NCBI GenBank assembly: GCA_046160625.1
Contig: JBJXGZ010000098.1
Span: forward strand, 1 to 64,000
DNA from: M3007 sp046160625
Lineage (GTDB): Bacteria > Bacteroidota > Bacteroidia > Chitinophagales > Saprospiraceae
DNA length: 64,000 nt
Direction of reading: 5' to 3'
The notes under the pieces are model-generated. The model had not been told where the DNA came from, ran no database searches, and worked only from the letters and a program-made list of their open reading frames with translations. The translations under genes and the position numbers were made by a program. Each line of letters begins with the position of its first letter. The stretch's first letter is position 1. Shown in pieces: positions 8,141 through 17,494 of the stretch.

Positions 8141-10219
8141 TCAAGTTAATGCTCTTTTTAACAACTGGGCATTTATGGCCACCACAATGGTACTCAAACT
8201 CATCAGCACGGCACCTATCGCTGGACTAAGCACAAAATGCGGGTAAAGCAACCCTGCGGCCAAAGGTATCGCTACCACGTTGTATCCCGTTGCCCACCAA
8301 AGGTTTTGCACCATTTTTCGGTAGGTGGATTTGCCGAAATTTACCAGACCCAGCACATCGGAGGGTTTGCTGTCGGTCAGGATAATATCGGCGGTTTCGG
8401 CGGCCACATCGGTGCCAGAGCCGACGGCGATGCCCACATCAGCTTGTGCAAGTGCGGGCGCATCGTTCACACCATCACCCGTCATAGCCACATATTCGCC
8501 TTTGGCTTGCAGGTCTTTCACTATTTCTACCTTTTGGTGTGGCAGTACCTCGGCGAAAAAGCCGTCCAAACCCAATGTTTCTGCAACAGCCTTCCCGACC
8601 GTGGCGTTGTCGCCCGTGGCCATGAACACTTTGATTCCCTGACTTTTCAACTGTTTCACAGCCTCTGCGGCATCTGGACGGATTTTGTCGGAAAGCGCAA
8701 TAAATCCCGCAAGTTTTTCATTTTCTAAGATAAAAACCACTGTTTCGGCGGCATTGCCAGCAGCTTCGGCGGGAACTGCGATGTTCTTTTCTTTTAAATA
8801 ACCAGGGCTGACAACGCTGATTTTTTTGCCACCCAACTCTGCGGTCACGCCTTTGCCTGTAATGGAAGCAAAATTTGAAATCGGTGGCAATGTCAGTCTA
8901 CCATCTTTGGCGGCTGCAACGATGCCCTGTGCTATTGGGTGCTGGCTTTCTTGTTCGAGCGCGGCGGCGGTGGCAAGCAAACTGTTTTTGTCAAAATTTT
9001 TCTCGAGTGGTTCGATGCGCGAAACGCCAAACTTGCCTTCGGTCAGCGTTCCCGTTTTGTCAAAAACCATGGCCGTAATGCGTCGGGCGTTTTCAAAAGC
9101 TGTGCGGTTGCGAATGAGCAGCCCCTTGCGGGCAGACATGGCAGTTGAAATAGCGACCACCAAAGGAATCGCAACGCCCAGTGCGTGCGGGCAGGAGGTG
9201 ACCATGACTGTCACCATGCGTTCGAGCGCAAAGGCCAGTGTTTGCCCTTTGGCGAGCCACACAGCCAATGTCCCAAAACCCACGCCTAAAGCAATGAAAG
9301 TCAGCCATTTGGCAGCGCGGTCAGCCAGATGTTGGGTCTGTGATTTGGCTGATTGTGCTTCTTGTACCAGAGCAATGACTTTGTTGAGGTAACTGTCTTT
9401 TCCCGATTTGTCCACCCGGATTTTTAGGCTGCCTTCGCCATTGAGTGCTCCAGCGATGACTTTTAAATCCGCGATTTTTTGCACCGGTACGCTCTCGCCG
9501 GTAAGCATACTTTCGTTCACATTGCTGCTGCCTTCTATAACAGTCCCATCTACCGGTATTTTTTCACCGGGTTTAACCAGCACGATGTCACCGATTTTCA
9601 AGGCATCTACCCGCATATCATGAAGCATTTCACCATGATACATATGTGCCTCGGCAGGCAACATTTTGACAATCAACTCCAAGGCTTTGGAAGCTCCTGC
9701 GACAGATTTCATTTCAAGCCAATGCCCCAGCAGCATTATGACGATTAGTGTAGCAAGCTCCCAATAGAAATCCATGCCTTCTACCACCTTGAACACCACT
9801 GCGGTACTGTAAAGAAAAGCCACTTTAATCGCCACACCAATGAGTGTCATCATGCCTGGCTGTCGGCGGCGAATTTCGTCCCACAATCCGTTCAAAAAAG
9901 GCCATCCACCGTAAAAATAAATGATGGAGCCTAGCGCAAAAGATACCCAGTCACGTCCCGAAAAGTCTAAATGATACCCGACGGCCATTTGAAACATGGG
10001 TGATATTGCCACTACTGGCACAGTCAGTGTCAGACATATCCAAAAGCGCCACAGAAAGTCGGCAATCATGGCCGTATGATCATGGTTGCTGCCGTGACCT
10101 GCATGGCCACCACCGTGCATCGCACCTTGCATGACAGTACCGTCGGGCATGGTGTGAGAGCTATGCCTGGAGTGATCATCGGTTGCTGGCTTTAAATGGT
10201 CGTGGTGATGGTGTTCCAT
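8141..10219 (-). CDS. copB: CopB-type P1B copper-translocating ATPase
   Basis: This is an ATP-driven inner-membrane exporter of copper or silver, 692 residues long. The N-terminus is a His-rich cytoplasmic tail (residues 1-50) in place of the CxxC HMA domains of CopA. Membrane helix 6 carries the CPH motif (residues 343-345), typical of the P1B-3 CopB group. Other motifs are TGES (240-243), DKTGT with the phosphorylated Asp (387-391), the HP dipeptide in the SQHPIAQ block and GDGVNDAPAL in the hinge. It is full length. It starts 6 nt after the kelch/oxidase gene and is transcribed with it. CopB enzymes are usually linked to Cu(I), Cu(II) or Ag(I); the ion cannot be fixed here. Confidence 0.95.
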   Translation of the reverse strand: MEHHHHDHLKPATDDHSRHSSHTMPDGTVMQGAMHGGGHAGHGSNHDHTAMIADFLWRFWICLTLTVPVVAISPMFQMAVGYHLDFSGRDWVSFALGSIIYFYGGWPFLNGLWDEIRRRQPGMMTLIGVAIKVAFLYSTAVVFKVVEGMDFYWELATLIVIMLLGHWLEMKSVAGASKALELIVKMLPAEAHMYHGEMLHDMRVDALKIGDIVLVKPGEKIPVDGTVIEGSSNVNESMLTGESVPVQKIADLKVIAGALNGEGSLKIRVDKSGKDSYLNKVIALVQEAQSAKSQTQHLADRAAKWLTFIALGVGFGTLAVWLAKGQTLAFALERMVTVMVTSCPHALGVAIPLVVAISTAMSARKGLLIRNRTAFENARRITAMVFDKTGTLTEGKFGVSRIEPLEKNFDKNSLLATAAALEQESQHPIAQGIVAAAKDGRLTLPPISNFASITGKGVTAELGGKKISVVSPGYLKEKNIAVPAEAAGNAAETVVFILENEKLAGFIALSDKIRPDAAEAVKQLKSQGIKVFMATGDNATVGKAVAETLGLDGFFAEVLPHQKVEIVKDLQAKGEYVAMTGDGVNDAPALAQADVGIAVGSGTDVAAETADIILTDSKPSDVLGLVNFGKSTYRKMVQNLWWATGYNVVAIPLAAGLLYPHFVLSPAIGAVLMSLSTIVVAINAQLLKRALT

Positions 10220-10225
10220 AGTTTG

Positions 10226-12709
10226 TTATCTTAAAACCACTTGTTCTGTTCCAATTACCTTCTCTTCCAAACGTGCCGTCAGAAAATAAACCCCTGCCGG
10301 AATATCTGCTGTTTTAAGATTAAACAGTTGACGGCCAATTGTTTTTTCAAAAAAAGAAAAAGTACGGATAGTTATGCCTGCCGCATCTGTCAATTTAAAA
10401 CTGAGTTTGCCAGCCCGTTTCAAATCCATTTCCACTGTCAGCAAGCTTCCCCTAGTTGCCGGGTTCGGAAACGCTTGAAACGAATTCCTCCATTCCGGCT
10501 CGATGGCGCTCACCGTTGTGATTGTTACGACCTGAGTAGCTATAGATGTGCCGCAAGGCCCAGTCGCTGTAAGGGTCACGGTGTAAGTCCCGTCATTGAT
10601 ATAAGTAGTCGAGGGGTTGGTCTGAGTGCTGGTGCTCCCATCGCCAAATTCCCAGGTGTAGGAAATAGCATTTACGGACGTGTTGGCAAACGAAACTGTT
10701 GCGCCATTGGTTGAACTGCCAAAGCTCGCAGTAGTCAAGGGAATTACTGTAATTAAATTCGTCTGGGTGGCTGTGTCACTGCCAGCGATGTTGCTCACGG
10801 TGAGCGTCACAGCGTAGGTGCCTGGGGTGGAGTACAGGACGTTCGGGTTTTGAGCCGTAGACGAATTGGGCGTTCCACCTGGGAATTGCCAGTTGAAATC
10901 TGTCGTATTGCCTGAGGAAGTGCTTGTGAACTGCACCATCAGCGGCACACAGCCTGAATCTGGACTTGCTATGAAGCCAGCAGTAGGTGGCGTTTCCATC
11001 ATCACAAATTCGCCGGGCAAAATTTGGACCATTTGCGCTACAGACGGAATGTCGTCCACCATGCCAAACAACATATACCAGCCCGGCATTATGCGGAGAC
11101 TGTCGCTCGGGAGCGTTGCACTCACCTGATTGCCATTTTGTATAAAATCCAATTCGAGGCAGCGTCCATTGCCGGAATTCATGAAATGAGTCATTACGGC
11201 GTTGGACATCAGCATCACTTTGGTCAAGGCGTTGGTTTTGTGGGCTTCAAACGCAATCGTTTCGCCTCGTTGGAACACCGTTTTGTTGAAATTGGAAATT
11301 TCTGGGCGTACTCCTTTGAACAAATATGGAGGTGAAAATGCTTCGATGATGCTTTGTGGCGGCTCGTTGCCAGGTGCGCCCTCCCCACCAACTGCAATCA
11401 CGCGCCCGTCGGGCACAAGTATGGTAATGGTGTGGTATTCGCGTTTCCAGTTCATGTTTGCCAGTCTCCGCCAAGTATCGGTAGCCGGATCGTATTGATC
11501 GGTAAGACCCATGTAGCCCCAATTGTTGACGGGTGTGGGGTCGGTCGTTTGTTCCTTAAAGCCCCCCATGACAAGTATTTTTTCATCGGGCAACTGTACT
11601 ATTTTGGCTCGGGAGCGGGTGGGGGCGAAATTGTTGCCCAATGACCAGACATTTTGAATCGGGTCGTAGATCTCCACGTTCACCCCAGGTTGGCCGGGAG
11701 TGAAAGATTTGTAGCCAATAGCCACTACTTGCCCATTGGGCCGTAATACGATTTCGTGGTCGCAGTGATCGCCGTTGGGCAGCCGGTTGCCTTGCACAAA
11801 ATCGGCTGCCATATCCCATTGCAAGGTGGTGGGGTCAAAGAGCTGGGGCGGTCGGAACGTCATCAGGATTTTGCCGGTGAAAAGTGGCACCACGGCCGAA
11901 ACTTCATTGCCAAATTTTACCGTATCTGCCCATTGAGCGAAGCCAGTAGCAGGATCGTATACCTCGGAGGTTTTGGTTCGCTTGGCATTAGGCAGACCCG
12001 TGTTTAGGTCACCACCGCCTACGATCAGCAAACGTTGGTCGTAAAGTGGCGCGAGCGTCGGATACCAGCGTGCATCCAGCATATCGGGTTGATAAGGCCA
12101 GAGATCGGTGATAGGGTCAAAGGTTTTGACCTTTTTGCAAGCTGGTCCATAACCGTCCTCTTCCAAGGTGCCTCCTGCAAACAATAGTTGTCCGTTGAGC
12201 AGCAGGGCTGGTGCAACACAGCCTTGAGCAAAGATGCTGCCCTTGGCAAAACTTGTATCGTTCTCTGTCGGCGAGAAGTAAAATGGGTCTTTGGTATTAT
12301 GGCAATAATAGATGCTTCCGTTGGGCATCAATACGCCTAGGTCAGTGCCGCCGAGCGCTTCGGGCGATTGCATGACGATGTCCCATCGGCCGGGTTCGGT
12401 TTCGGGATCAAGTTGGGCGTCGTGAATAACCGTGCCAACGATGCCAGTAGTCGTGTTTTCAAAGTAGGCGAATCCGGGTTTTGATACGCCAAACATGAAG
12501 TAGTATGGGGCGAGATTTTCAAAAAGATAAACCCCGTTGGCATCCGTACGGGTTTCGTGGAAGTTGCTGGTATCCACGAGGAAAATGGTGACGCGGGCAT
12601 TGGGAATAGGCGCGCCAAAGGGGTCGGTAACGGTACCAGTGAGCGTTTGGCCAGATAATACATGGATGGACAAAAGGGTGAGGGCGAAATAAACCAGGTT
12701 AATTTTCAT
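10226..12709 (-). CDS. Secreted galactose/glyoxal-oxidase-like copper radical oxidase, PKD and T9SS domains
   Basis: The 827-residue protein has, in order, a signal peptide (1-20), a carboxypeptidase-regulatory-like beta domain (about 23-100), a kelch propeller, a galactose-oxidase E-set domain (about 465-565), two PKD domains (about 575-735) and a T9SS tail (from FPNPATRGS). The residues that build the copper radical site in galactose/glyoxal oxidases can be matched: Cys164 (FAQGC), Tyr216 (RWYPT), Tyr425-His426 (REYHT) and His508 (MTHFM). Such enzymes oxidise alcohols or aldehydes with O2 and release H2O2. Its substrate is unknown. It is cotranscribed with copB, which suits a copper-dependent or copper-induced extracellular enzyme. 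A non-catalytic kelch role remains possible. Confidence 0.85.
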   Translation of the reverse strand: MKINLVYFALTLLSIHVLSGQTLTGTVTDPFGAPIPNARVTIFLVDTSNFHETRTDANGVYLFENLAPYYFMFGVSKPGFAYFENTTTGIVGTVIHDAQLDPETEPGRWDIVMQSPEALGGTDLGVLMPNGSIYYCHNTKDPFYFSPTENDTSFAKGSIFAQGCVAPALLLNGQLLFAGGTLEEDGYGPACKKVKTFDPITDLWPYQPDMLDARWYPTLAPLYDQRLLIVGGGDLNTGLPNAKRTKTSEVYDPATGFAQWADTVKFGNEVSAVVPLFTGKILMTFRPPQLFDPTTLQWDMAADFVQGNRLPNGDHCDHEIVLRPNGQVVAIGYKSFTPGQPGVNVEIYDPIQNVWSLGNNFAPTRSRAKIVQLPDEKILVMGGFKEQTTDPTPVNNWGYMGLTDQYDPATDTWRRLANMNWKREYHTITILVPDGRVIAVGGEGAPGNEPPQSIIEAFSPPYLFKGVRPEISNFNKTVFQRGETIAFEAHKTNALTKVMLMSNAVMTHFMNSGNGRCLELDFIQNGNQVSATLPSDSLRIMPGWYMLFGMVDDIPSVAQMVQILPGEFVMMETPPTAGFIASPDSGCVPLMVQFTSTSSGNTTDFNWQFPGGTPNSSTAQNPNVLYSTPGTYAVTLTVSNIAGSDTATQTNLITVIPLTTASFGSSTNGATVSFANTSVNAISYTWEFGDGSTSTQTNPSTTYINDGTYTVTLTATGPCGTSIATQVVTITTVSAIEPEWRNSFQAFPNPATRGSLLTVEMDLKRAGKLSFKLTDAAGITIRTFSFFEKTIGRQLFNLKTADIPAGVYFLTARLEEKVIGTEQVVLR

Positions 12710-12805
12710 CGTGCTTCAATTGAAAAATATAGAACGAGCCGCGAGTTCTGATTCCCGGCTTTGCTAACGATACAAAGCCGGGATCATCAGTAAATTTTTA
12801 GACTT

Positions 12806-14278
12806 TTATCGTTGGACCACGATTTGTTGGATGTGCGGTACGCCATCAACCGTCATTTTCAGTACATATACTCCTGGCGTAAGGTTGCCGACTGAAAAGA
12901 TTTGAGTGTGTTCTCCAATTGACCGTACACTTTCTGCTAACGCGGCCACCTTGGCACTGGTCAGGCTATATATTTCGAATTTAACATTTGCGGCAACCTG
13001 AACTTGAAAAACAATTTTGACAAAGTCCACCACCGGATTGGGATAAACGACCATCAATTCAATTGGGGCCACGCTGCGCTCGGTAGGCGATTCATCCTTT
13101 AAAGCGGAAACTGCTTTGTTTCCATCATTATGCGGGTCATGAAAATGGTGATGGCCTCCATGATGAACATTGATATTGTAACAAATATGGGAAGAACAAT
13201 CCGTTGTTGTGTCCGCAATGAACAGGCAAACTGTGTAATGGCCGGGATGGGCGTATGTGTGATGAGGATTCTCCAAGGTAGAAGTAGTGCCATCTCCAAA
13301 GTCCCAGAGATAAGTAGTATGGGCGGTCGTTCCTGTAGAAGTATTGGTAAATTGAACTCCTAGGCCGTGCGGATCCAAGTGGTAAGTGAAAACAGCATGG
13401 CATTCACTAGGCGGTGGATGATGTACCACAGCATGATGGCACACATGGCTGGTGCAGCCTCCATCATCATCTGTAATAGTAAGGCAAACAAGATATGTTC
13501 CAGGCTCAGCATAAGTATGGATGGGATTTTGGTCGGTAGAGGTATTGCCGTCGCCAAAGTCCCATTCCCATGAGCCGATATTCCCGTCGCTTGTGGATTG
13601 GTCAGTAAAATGGATGGTCTGAAAGTTTGGATTGGGCTGATGCGCAACAAAAGCGGCATGACATTCGCCTGGAGGAGTATGATGAACCACAATATGGTGG
13701 CACACGTGGCTGGTGCAGCCTCCATCATCATCTGTAATGGTCAGGCAAACGAGATATACGCCTGGTGCGGCATACGTATGCGATGGGTTTTGATCGTTAG
13801 TGGTGTTCCCATCACCAAAATCCCATTCCCAGGTGCCAATATTCCCATCACTGGTAGATTGGTCAGTGAAATCAAAAGTAGGCTCGGTCGGATCTGGCTG
13901 ATGCACCGCAAAGGCGGCATGACATTCGCCTGGAGGAGGGTGATGTATCACGACATGGTGGCAAAAGGTAGCTGTGCAATTGGGATTATGAGCCGTGATT
14001 GTCAGGCAGACATTATAGGTGCCAGGGACAGCGTAGGTGTGCGTTGGGTTTTGTTCAGTACTGGTATTGCCGTCGCCAAAATCCCATACATAACCTGTGA
14101 TGGTTCCATCGGCTGTGGATTGGTCATCGAAGGCGACCGTGTTTCCGTTGACGGTGAAATGGAACCCTGGAAAGCAGTGCTGCGCATTTCCCTGTTGAAA
14201 AGACAACATAGCGAACAGCAACAAGAGAAAAAAACGGGGTTTTTTGGAAGTTGCAAAACTTGTTAAGGTCTGATTCAT
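12806..14278 (-). CDS. His-rich secreted protein with four PKD domains and T9SS tail
   Basis: The 490-residue protein has a signal peptide, four PKD domains each with a WDFGDG motif, and a T9SS sorting domain (from VVYPNPVVDF). The linkers between PKD units are unusual: each has the pattern CHHxVxHHxPPxECH, and after the fourth comes VHHGGHHHFHDPHND. Domains two and three are nearly identical also at DNA level, so recent tandem duplication is likely. PKD domains are usually structural or carbohydrate-binding; the regular His/Cys linkers point to extracellular Cu, Ni or Zn binding (inference). The neighbours are the broken HMA chaperone gene and the copper radical oxidase gene. Confidence 0.85.
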   Translation of the reverse strand: MNQTLTSFATSKKPRFFLLLLFAMLSFQQGNAQHCFPGFHFTVNGNTVAFDDQSTADGTITGYVWDFGDGNTSTEQNPTHTYAVPGTYNVCLTITAHNPNCTATFCHHVVIHHPPPGECHAAFAVHQPDPTEPTFDFTDQSTSDGNIGTWEWDFGDGNTTNDQNPSHTYAAPGVYLVCLTITDDDGGCTSHVCHHIVVHHTPPGECHAAFVAHQPNPNFQTIHFTDQSTSDGNIGSWEWDFGDGNTSTDQNPIHTYAEPGTYLVCLTITDDDGGCTSHVCHHAVVHHPPPSECHAVFTYHLDPHGLGVQFTNTSTGTTAHTTYLWDFGDGTTSTLENPHHTYAHPGHYTVCLFIADTTTDCSSHICYNINVHHGGHHHFHDPHNDGNKAVSALKDESPTERSVAPIELMVVYPNPVVDFVKIVFQVQVAANVKFEIYSLTSAKVAALAESVRSIGEHTQIFSVGNLTPGVYVLKMTVDGVPHIQQIVVQR

Positions 14279-14293
14279 GCGAAAAAAGGTTGA

Positions 14294-14646
14294 TTACGAT
14301 GAAGTGAAAGTGGTTAAATATTTACAGCCTGGAAGTTTGTTGTATGTTTTATCCTTGGCCGTCCGAAAGTAGTGTCATGACCTGCATTGGCAATGCGTTT
14401 CTGTACTGCAAGCACCGAAGTTTTGGCGGAGTCGTATTCTAGTGTCATTTTTTAGGTCGTCACATCCCAGTCAGCTTTGATGACCCCTTTGCCCAGAGCG
14501 GCTGTTTCGATGCGTTTTTCGCACATCCCACAGTTGCCGCCCACCTCGAAAACAGTGGTTAAGAGGGTAGGGGTATTTTGAGAAAAAGCGCCTAGCATTA
14601 GGGAAAAATAAAAGCCAAGGGTTAAGAAAAAATGTTTGAACGGCAT
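14294..14646 (-). pseudogene. Broken secreted HMA-domain metal-binding protein
   Basis: The frame opens with a signal peptide (MPFKHFF...GAFSQ) and an HMA half-domain containing GNCGMCEKRIE, then hits TAA at 14452-14454 after WDVTT. The same frame continues with KMTLEYDSAKTSVLAVQKRI and AGHDTTF, the normal second half of the domain. A second lesion follows: the typical C-terminal block (TAKDKTYNKLPGCKYL) is found only in another frame. So one nonsense change (AAA to TAA would explain it) and one indel separate it from an intact protein of about 115 residues. It begins 3 nt after the methyltransferase stop. Sequencing error could explain one lesion but less easily both. Confidence 0.85.
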
Positions 14647-14649
14647 GGT

Positions 14650-15357
14650 TTAGTTATTTTGAATAGGAAAGGGGGGATTTTGATTGGTTAGACTCTTTTC
14701 CCCATAAACAGAGTAAATCCGCATCGTCCCGAAGATTGTGTCAACTTTATCACCCTCTTGGACGGTTAGGAATCCTGTTTCTTGGAAAATATCCGGCAGC
14801 AGCCCCCGCACGTTCTCAGTAGTCGTTTTGAAGCCGTCGAGCCATTGTACCGCATAGAAAGCCAAGCGCATCCGCCAGTTGGAAGGCTTTCCCCAGTCGG
14901 CCACGTGCAGGCTCCCGTCCGGCTTCAACACCCGGCGCATCTCGCGCAGGCTTTGTCGTTTCTGTTCTGGGTCGAGGTGGTGCAGCACAAGGCAAGTCAC
15001 CACCCGGTCGAAACTCTGGTCGGCAAACGGCAAGATACTCCCATCGTATTGCACGATGCCTACAGACACGTCCGACTTTTCAATTTTCTGCCGCGCTATG
15101 CGCAGCACTTCCGGGTCCACATCCACCCCGACGAGTTCGGGCAATCGGTGAATCTGCTTGAGCATGATGGAGAGCGAAGCCGTGCCGACCCCGAATTCGA
15201 GGATGCGGTGACCTTTTTGAATGTCCGCGCTGTCAATCAATGCAACTCGAACCAGAGTTTCCGGGAACATCCGCGCCATGATCGCGTCGTACCAGCGTGT
15301 CAGCCAAGGGTAGCGCAAAGCCGGTACGTAATTTTGAGTTGCACTCATCGGCAACAT
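14650..15357 (-). CDS. Class I SAM-dependent methyltransferase
   Basis: The 235-residue protein has the Rossmann-fold motif I EFGVGTAS (residues 54-61), motif II GVDVDPE, and a motif near CLVLHHLDPEQ, which fits the Methyltransf_11/UbiE-like superfamily. There is no signal peptide, so it is cytosolic. The substrate cannot be told from sequence. A second in-frame ATG lies at 15348; I kept the upstream one. The gene sits between the beta-propeller lipoprotein gene and the broken HMA gene. Methyltransferases of this type are seen in arsenic and mercury loci, but the cysteines of ArsM are absent, so ArsM is not supported. Confidence 0.85.
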   Translation of the reverse strand: MLPMSATQNYVPALRYPWLTRWYDAIMARMFPETLVRVALIDSADIQKGHRILEFGVGTASLSIMLKQIHRLPELVGVDVDPEVLRIARQKIEKSDVSVGIVQYDGSILPFADQSFDRVVTCLVLHHLDPEQKRQSLREMRRVLKPDGSLHVADWGKPSNWRMRLAFYAVQWLDGFKTTTENVRGLLPDIFQETGFLTVQEGDKVDTIFGTMRIYSVYGEKSLTNQNPPFPIQNN

Positions 15358-15518
15358 TTTTTGACAAAAAGGGCTTTGAAAAGCCGTGAAAAAAGACGGT
15401 ATGCCTGCTTGGAGACCATATCAATTGTAATTGAAGTACAGTTTTGCGAGCCGGAATTACTACCAGCCAACACGAGTGCTGGCTGGTGTAACCACAAAAG
15501 CCCTGTATAACCTAATTT

Positions 15519-16571
15519 TTACTGTTTCAGCACAATGCCATTGGGCTTGCTGCCAACTGCAATGTCTTTTGTCTTTGTATGATTTTCAATGTCAATCACC
15601 GATACATTTCCTGCACCCTGATTGGTCACAAAGGCTGTAAGGTTGTCCGACGAAAATGTGATCGCGTGGGCATCCGCTCCTGTGACGATATCACCTTTTT
15701 TTGCCCATGTGCCACTTTCCAGTCTGTAGTAGGCCACTTTTCCATTGGTCGCATCGCTTACCCACAGTTCTTCGTGATGGAAGTGATAGGCCGCGTACCC
15801 TGGTTTGAAGCCAAGCGGAATCATAGCTGTCACTGCACCAGTTGCAGCGGTCAATACCGAAATGGTTTGATCCGTTTCGTTGTCTACAAACATATTCCCA
15901 TCGGCACCAGGCCATGCACCGACCGGCGTATTGCCAACTGTGATGGTATGTAATACTGCTTTAGTCACAGGATTTATCATCGTTACCGTGCCGTCGTCCG
16001 TGTTCGCAACGAATACCGTGCTGCCGTCGGCAGAAAAAGTAACCTCAGATGGCATTTTACCCGTTGCTATCTCAGCGATCTTGGAATAATCGGAGGTTTT
16101 GAATACCAATACATGGCCTGCCGCGGCACTCTGTGAAACCCAAAGTTCAGACCCGGATGCATTGAACACAGCATTGTGCGGTAGATGAGCGGTTACAATC
16201 TCGTGTTGGATTTCGCCAGTGGTGGCATCAATAATCTGCACTTTGTAGCCCCCTGTTCCGCCACCGTGTCCGCCATGCCCACCGCTCAGGTCGGTGCTGG
16301 TTATGGCAACCGCCAACGTCGTTTTGTCGGGGCTGAGATAGACGTGGTGCGGAAATGTCGCCCCGTTGAGGCTTATTTCATTGGCCACTTTGAAATCGTT
16401 CAGATTGACTACCGACAGCGTACCGTCGCCACCGTTCACAATGTATGCTGCTGGGTAATTAATATTGAGTGGGTCGTCGCAAGTCCCTTTGTGACCGCAG
16501 TGATCTTTGCAGGCCGAAAGCAACCCAAGCGCGACGGCGAACAAGGCAATTGCCAAGATATTGAATTTCAT
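15519..16571 (-). CDS. YncE/YVTN-type beta-propeller lipoprotein
   Basis: The 350-residue protein has a lipobox LLSAC (Cys20), a short Cys/His segment (CKDHCGHKGTC) and then seven or so blades with the repeated pattern of the YVTN family (for example GDGTLSVVNLNDFKV, DDGTVTMINPVTKAV). One inter-strand loop is a Gly-His run (GGHGGHGGG). Such propellers bind metals or partner proteins in the periplasm. Together with the His/Cys N-terminal segment and the genomic context, this suggests a metal-binding lipoprotein. It lies between the HMA-MauE gene (88 nt away) and the methyltransferase gene. No catalytic residues could be recognised. Confidence 0.82.
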   Translation of the reverse strand: MKFNILAIALFAVALGLLSACKDHCGHKGTCDDPLNINYPAAYIVNGGDGTLSVVNLNDFKVANEISLNGATFPHHVYLSPDKTTLAVAITSTDLSGGHGGHGGGTGGYKVQIIDATTGEIQHEIVTAHLPHNAVFNASGSELWVSQSAAAGHVLVFKTSDYSKIAEIATGKMPSEVTFSADGSTVFVANTDDGTVTMINPVTKAVLHTITVGNTPVGAWPGADGNMFVDNETDQTISVLTAATGAVTAMIPLGFKPGYAAYHFHHEELWVSDATNGKVAYYRLESGTWAKKGDIVTGADAHAITFSSDNLTAFVTNQGAGNVSVIDIENHTKTKDIAVGSKPNGIVLKQ

Positions 16572-16659
16572 GCTAAATCGTTTTTGTGAATATTGAATTC
16601 GTGTTCTGCTTTCTATTCATGCAAAACAGGCTTTCGGTTGCCATCACAGAGATGTTTTT

Positions 16660-17394
16660 TTACAAAGGCACCAGCAGCATCGCCCCACTCATCGCCACCA
16701 TAAGCACATCCTCAAATAGGGTAACCTTGCTCATCGGCAAATTGAAAACCGCACCGAGACAGGCGCATTGAAATTTACGCTTCGCGAGCAGGCTTTGTAC
16801 CACGCCTACAGTGCTGATGCCCATCACTGCAAACGTCAACCCGTTTGTTACCAATGGATTGTAATCCAGCAGGAACAACGCGCCCAATGCCAATTCTACA
16901 AAGGGGTAGGCATATCCCCAACCCAACCAGCGCCTTGCCACTACATCGTAACCGCTGTAGGAGGCGGCGAATGCCGGGATATCTAGCATCTTAAAAAAAG
17001 AGAAAACGAGGAAAAAGCCCGCCATAAAGTGCCGCATCCAGCGCATCCAATCGAACGCACCAGCAGCAGCTTCCACCAGCAGCGTCGCGCCGAGGATATA
17101 GCCGAACACCAACAAAATGGGCTTGTACGTCTCCCAAAATGAACGCTGGATGTCCTCCTCAGGCAAGGTCGCGGAAGGTGCTGCGTGGGGCGTTTCAGCC
17201 AGTTGATATTTGGGGTAATCGCGCAGGGCTGCCTGCAATTCAGCCGTAGAGATGTGATGGCTCATCGTTACTTCCACCTTTCCATCCAAGCCCACCGTAG
17301 AAGCGGTCACGCCGGGTACTTTTTCGAGCAGAGATTTTACTTTGGAAACGCAGCCTTCACAGGTGATGCCTGAAACTTGATATTGGTGTGTCAT
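16660..17394 (-). CDS. HMA domain fused to MauE/DoxX-like membrane protein
   Basis: The 244-residue protein starts with an HMA metal-binding domain (residues 1-66, GITCEGC motif). It is followed by four predicted helices of the MauE/DoxX redox-associated family, with a cysteine pair in QCACLG near the third helix. MauE-type proteins are thought to handle thiol redox at the membrane; coupled to an HMA domain it could pass soft metal ions to or from the membrane. I used the ATG at 17394 because the HMA domain begins there, not the longer frame. It follows the HMA-AraC regulator gene by 100 nt. A short fragment similar to its HMA domain lies at 29892-29978. Confidence 0.83.
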   Translation of the reverse strand: MTHQYQVSGITCEGCVSKVKSLLEKVPGVTASTVGLDGKVEVTMSHHISTAELQAALRDYPKYQLAETPHAAPSATLPEEDIQRSFWETYKPILLVFGYILGATLLVEAAAGAFDWMRWMRHFMAGFFLVFSFFKMLDIPAFAASYSGYDVVARRWLGWGYAYPFVELALGALFLLDYNPLVTNGLTFAVMGISTVGVVQSLLAKRKFQCACLGAVFNLPMSKVTLFEDVLMVAMSGAMLLVPL

Positions 17395-17494
17395 GTCTTT
17401 TAGTGTTTTATGAAAAATTTTGACACTGCAAAAGTCAGGGTCAGAGCCGCGATTGATAGTACAGAATCTTGGGATAGATGTACAGGATTTTGGG

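Noticed and set aside
14650..15357. Arsenite methyltransferase (ArsM)
   Set aside because: The conserved cysteines of ArsM are not present.
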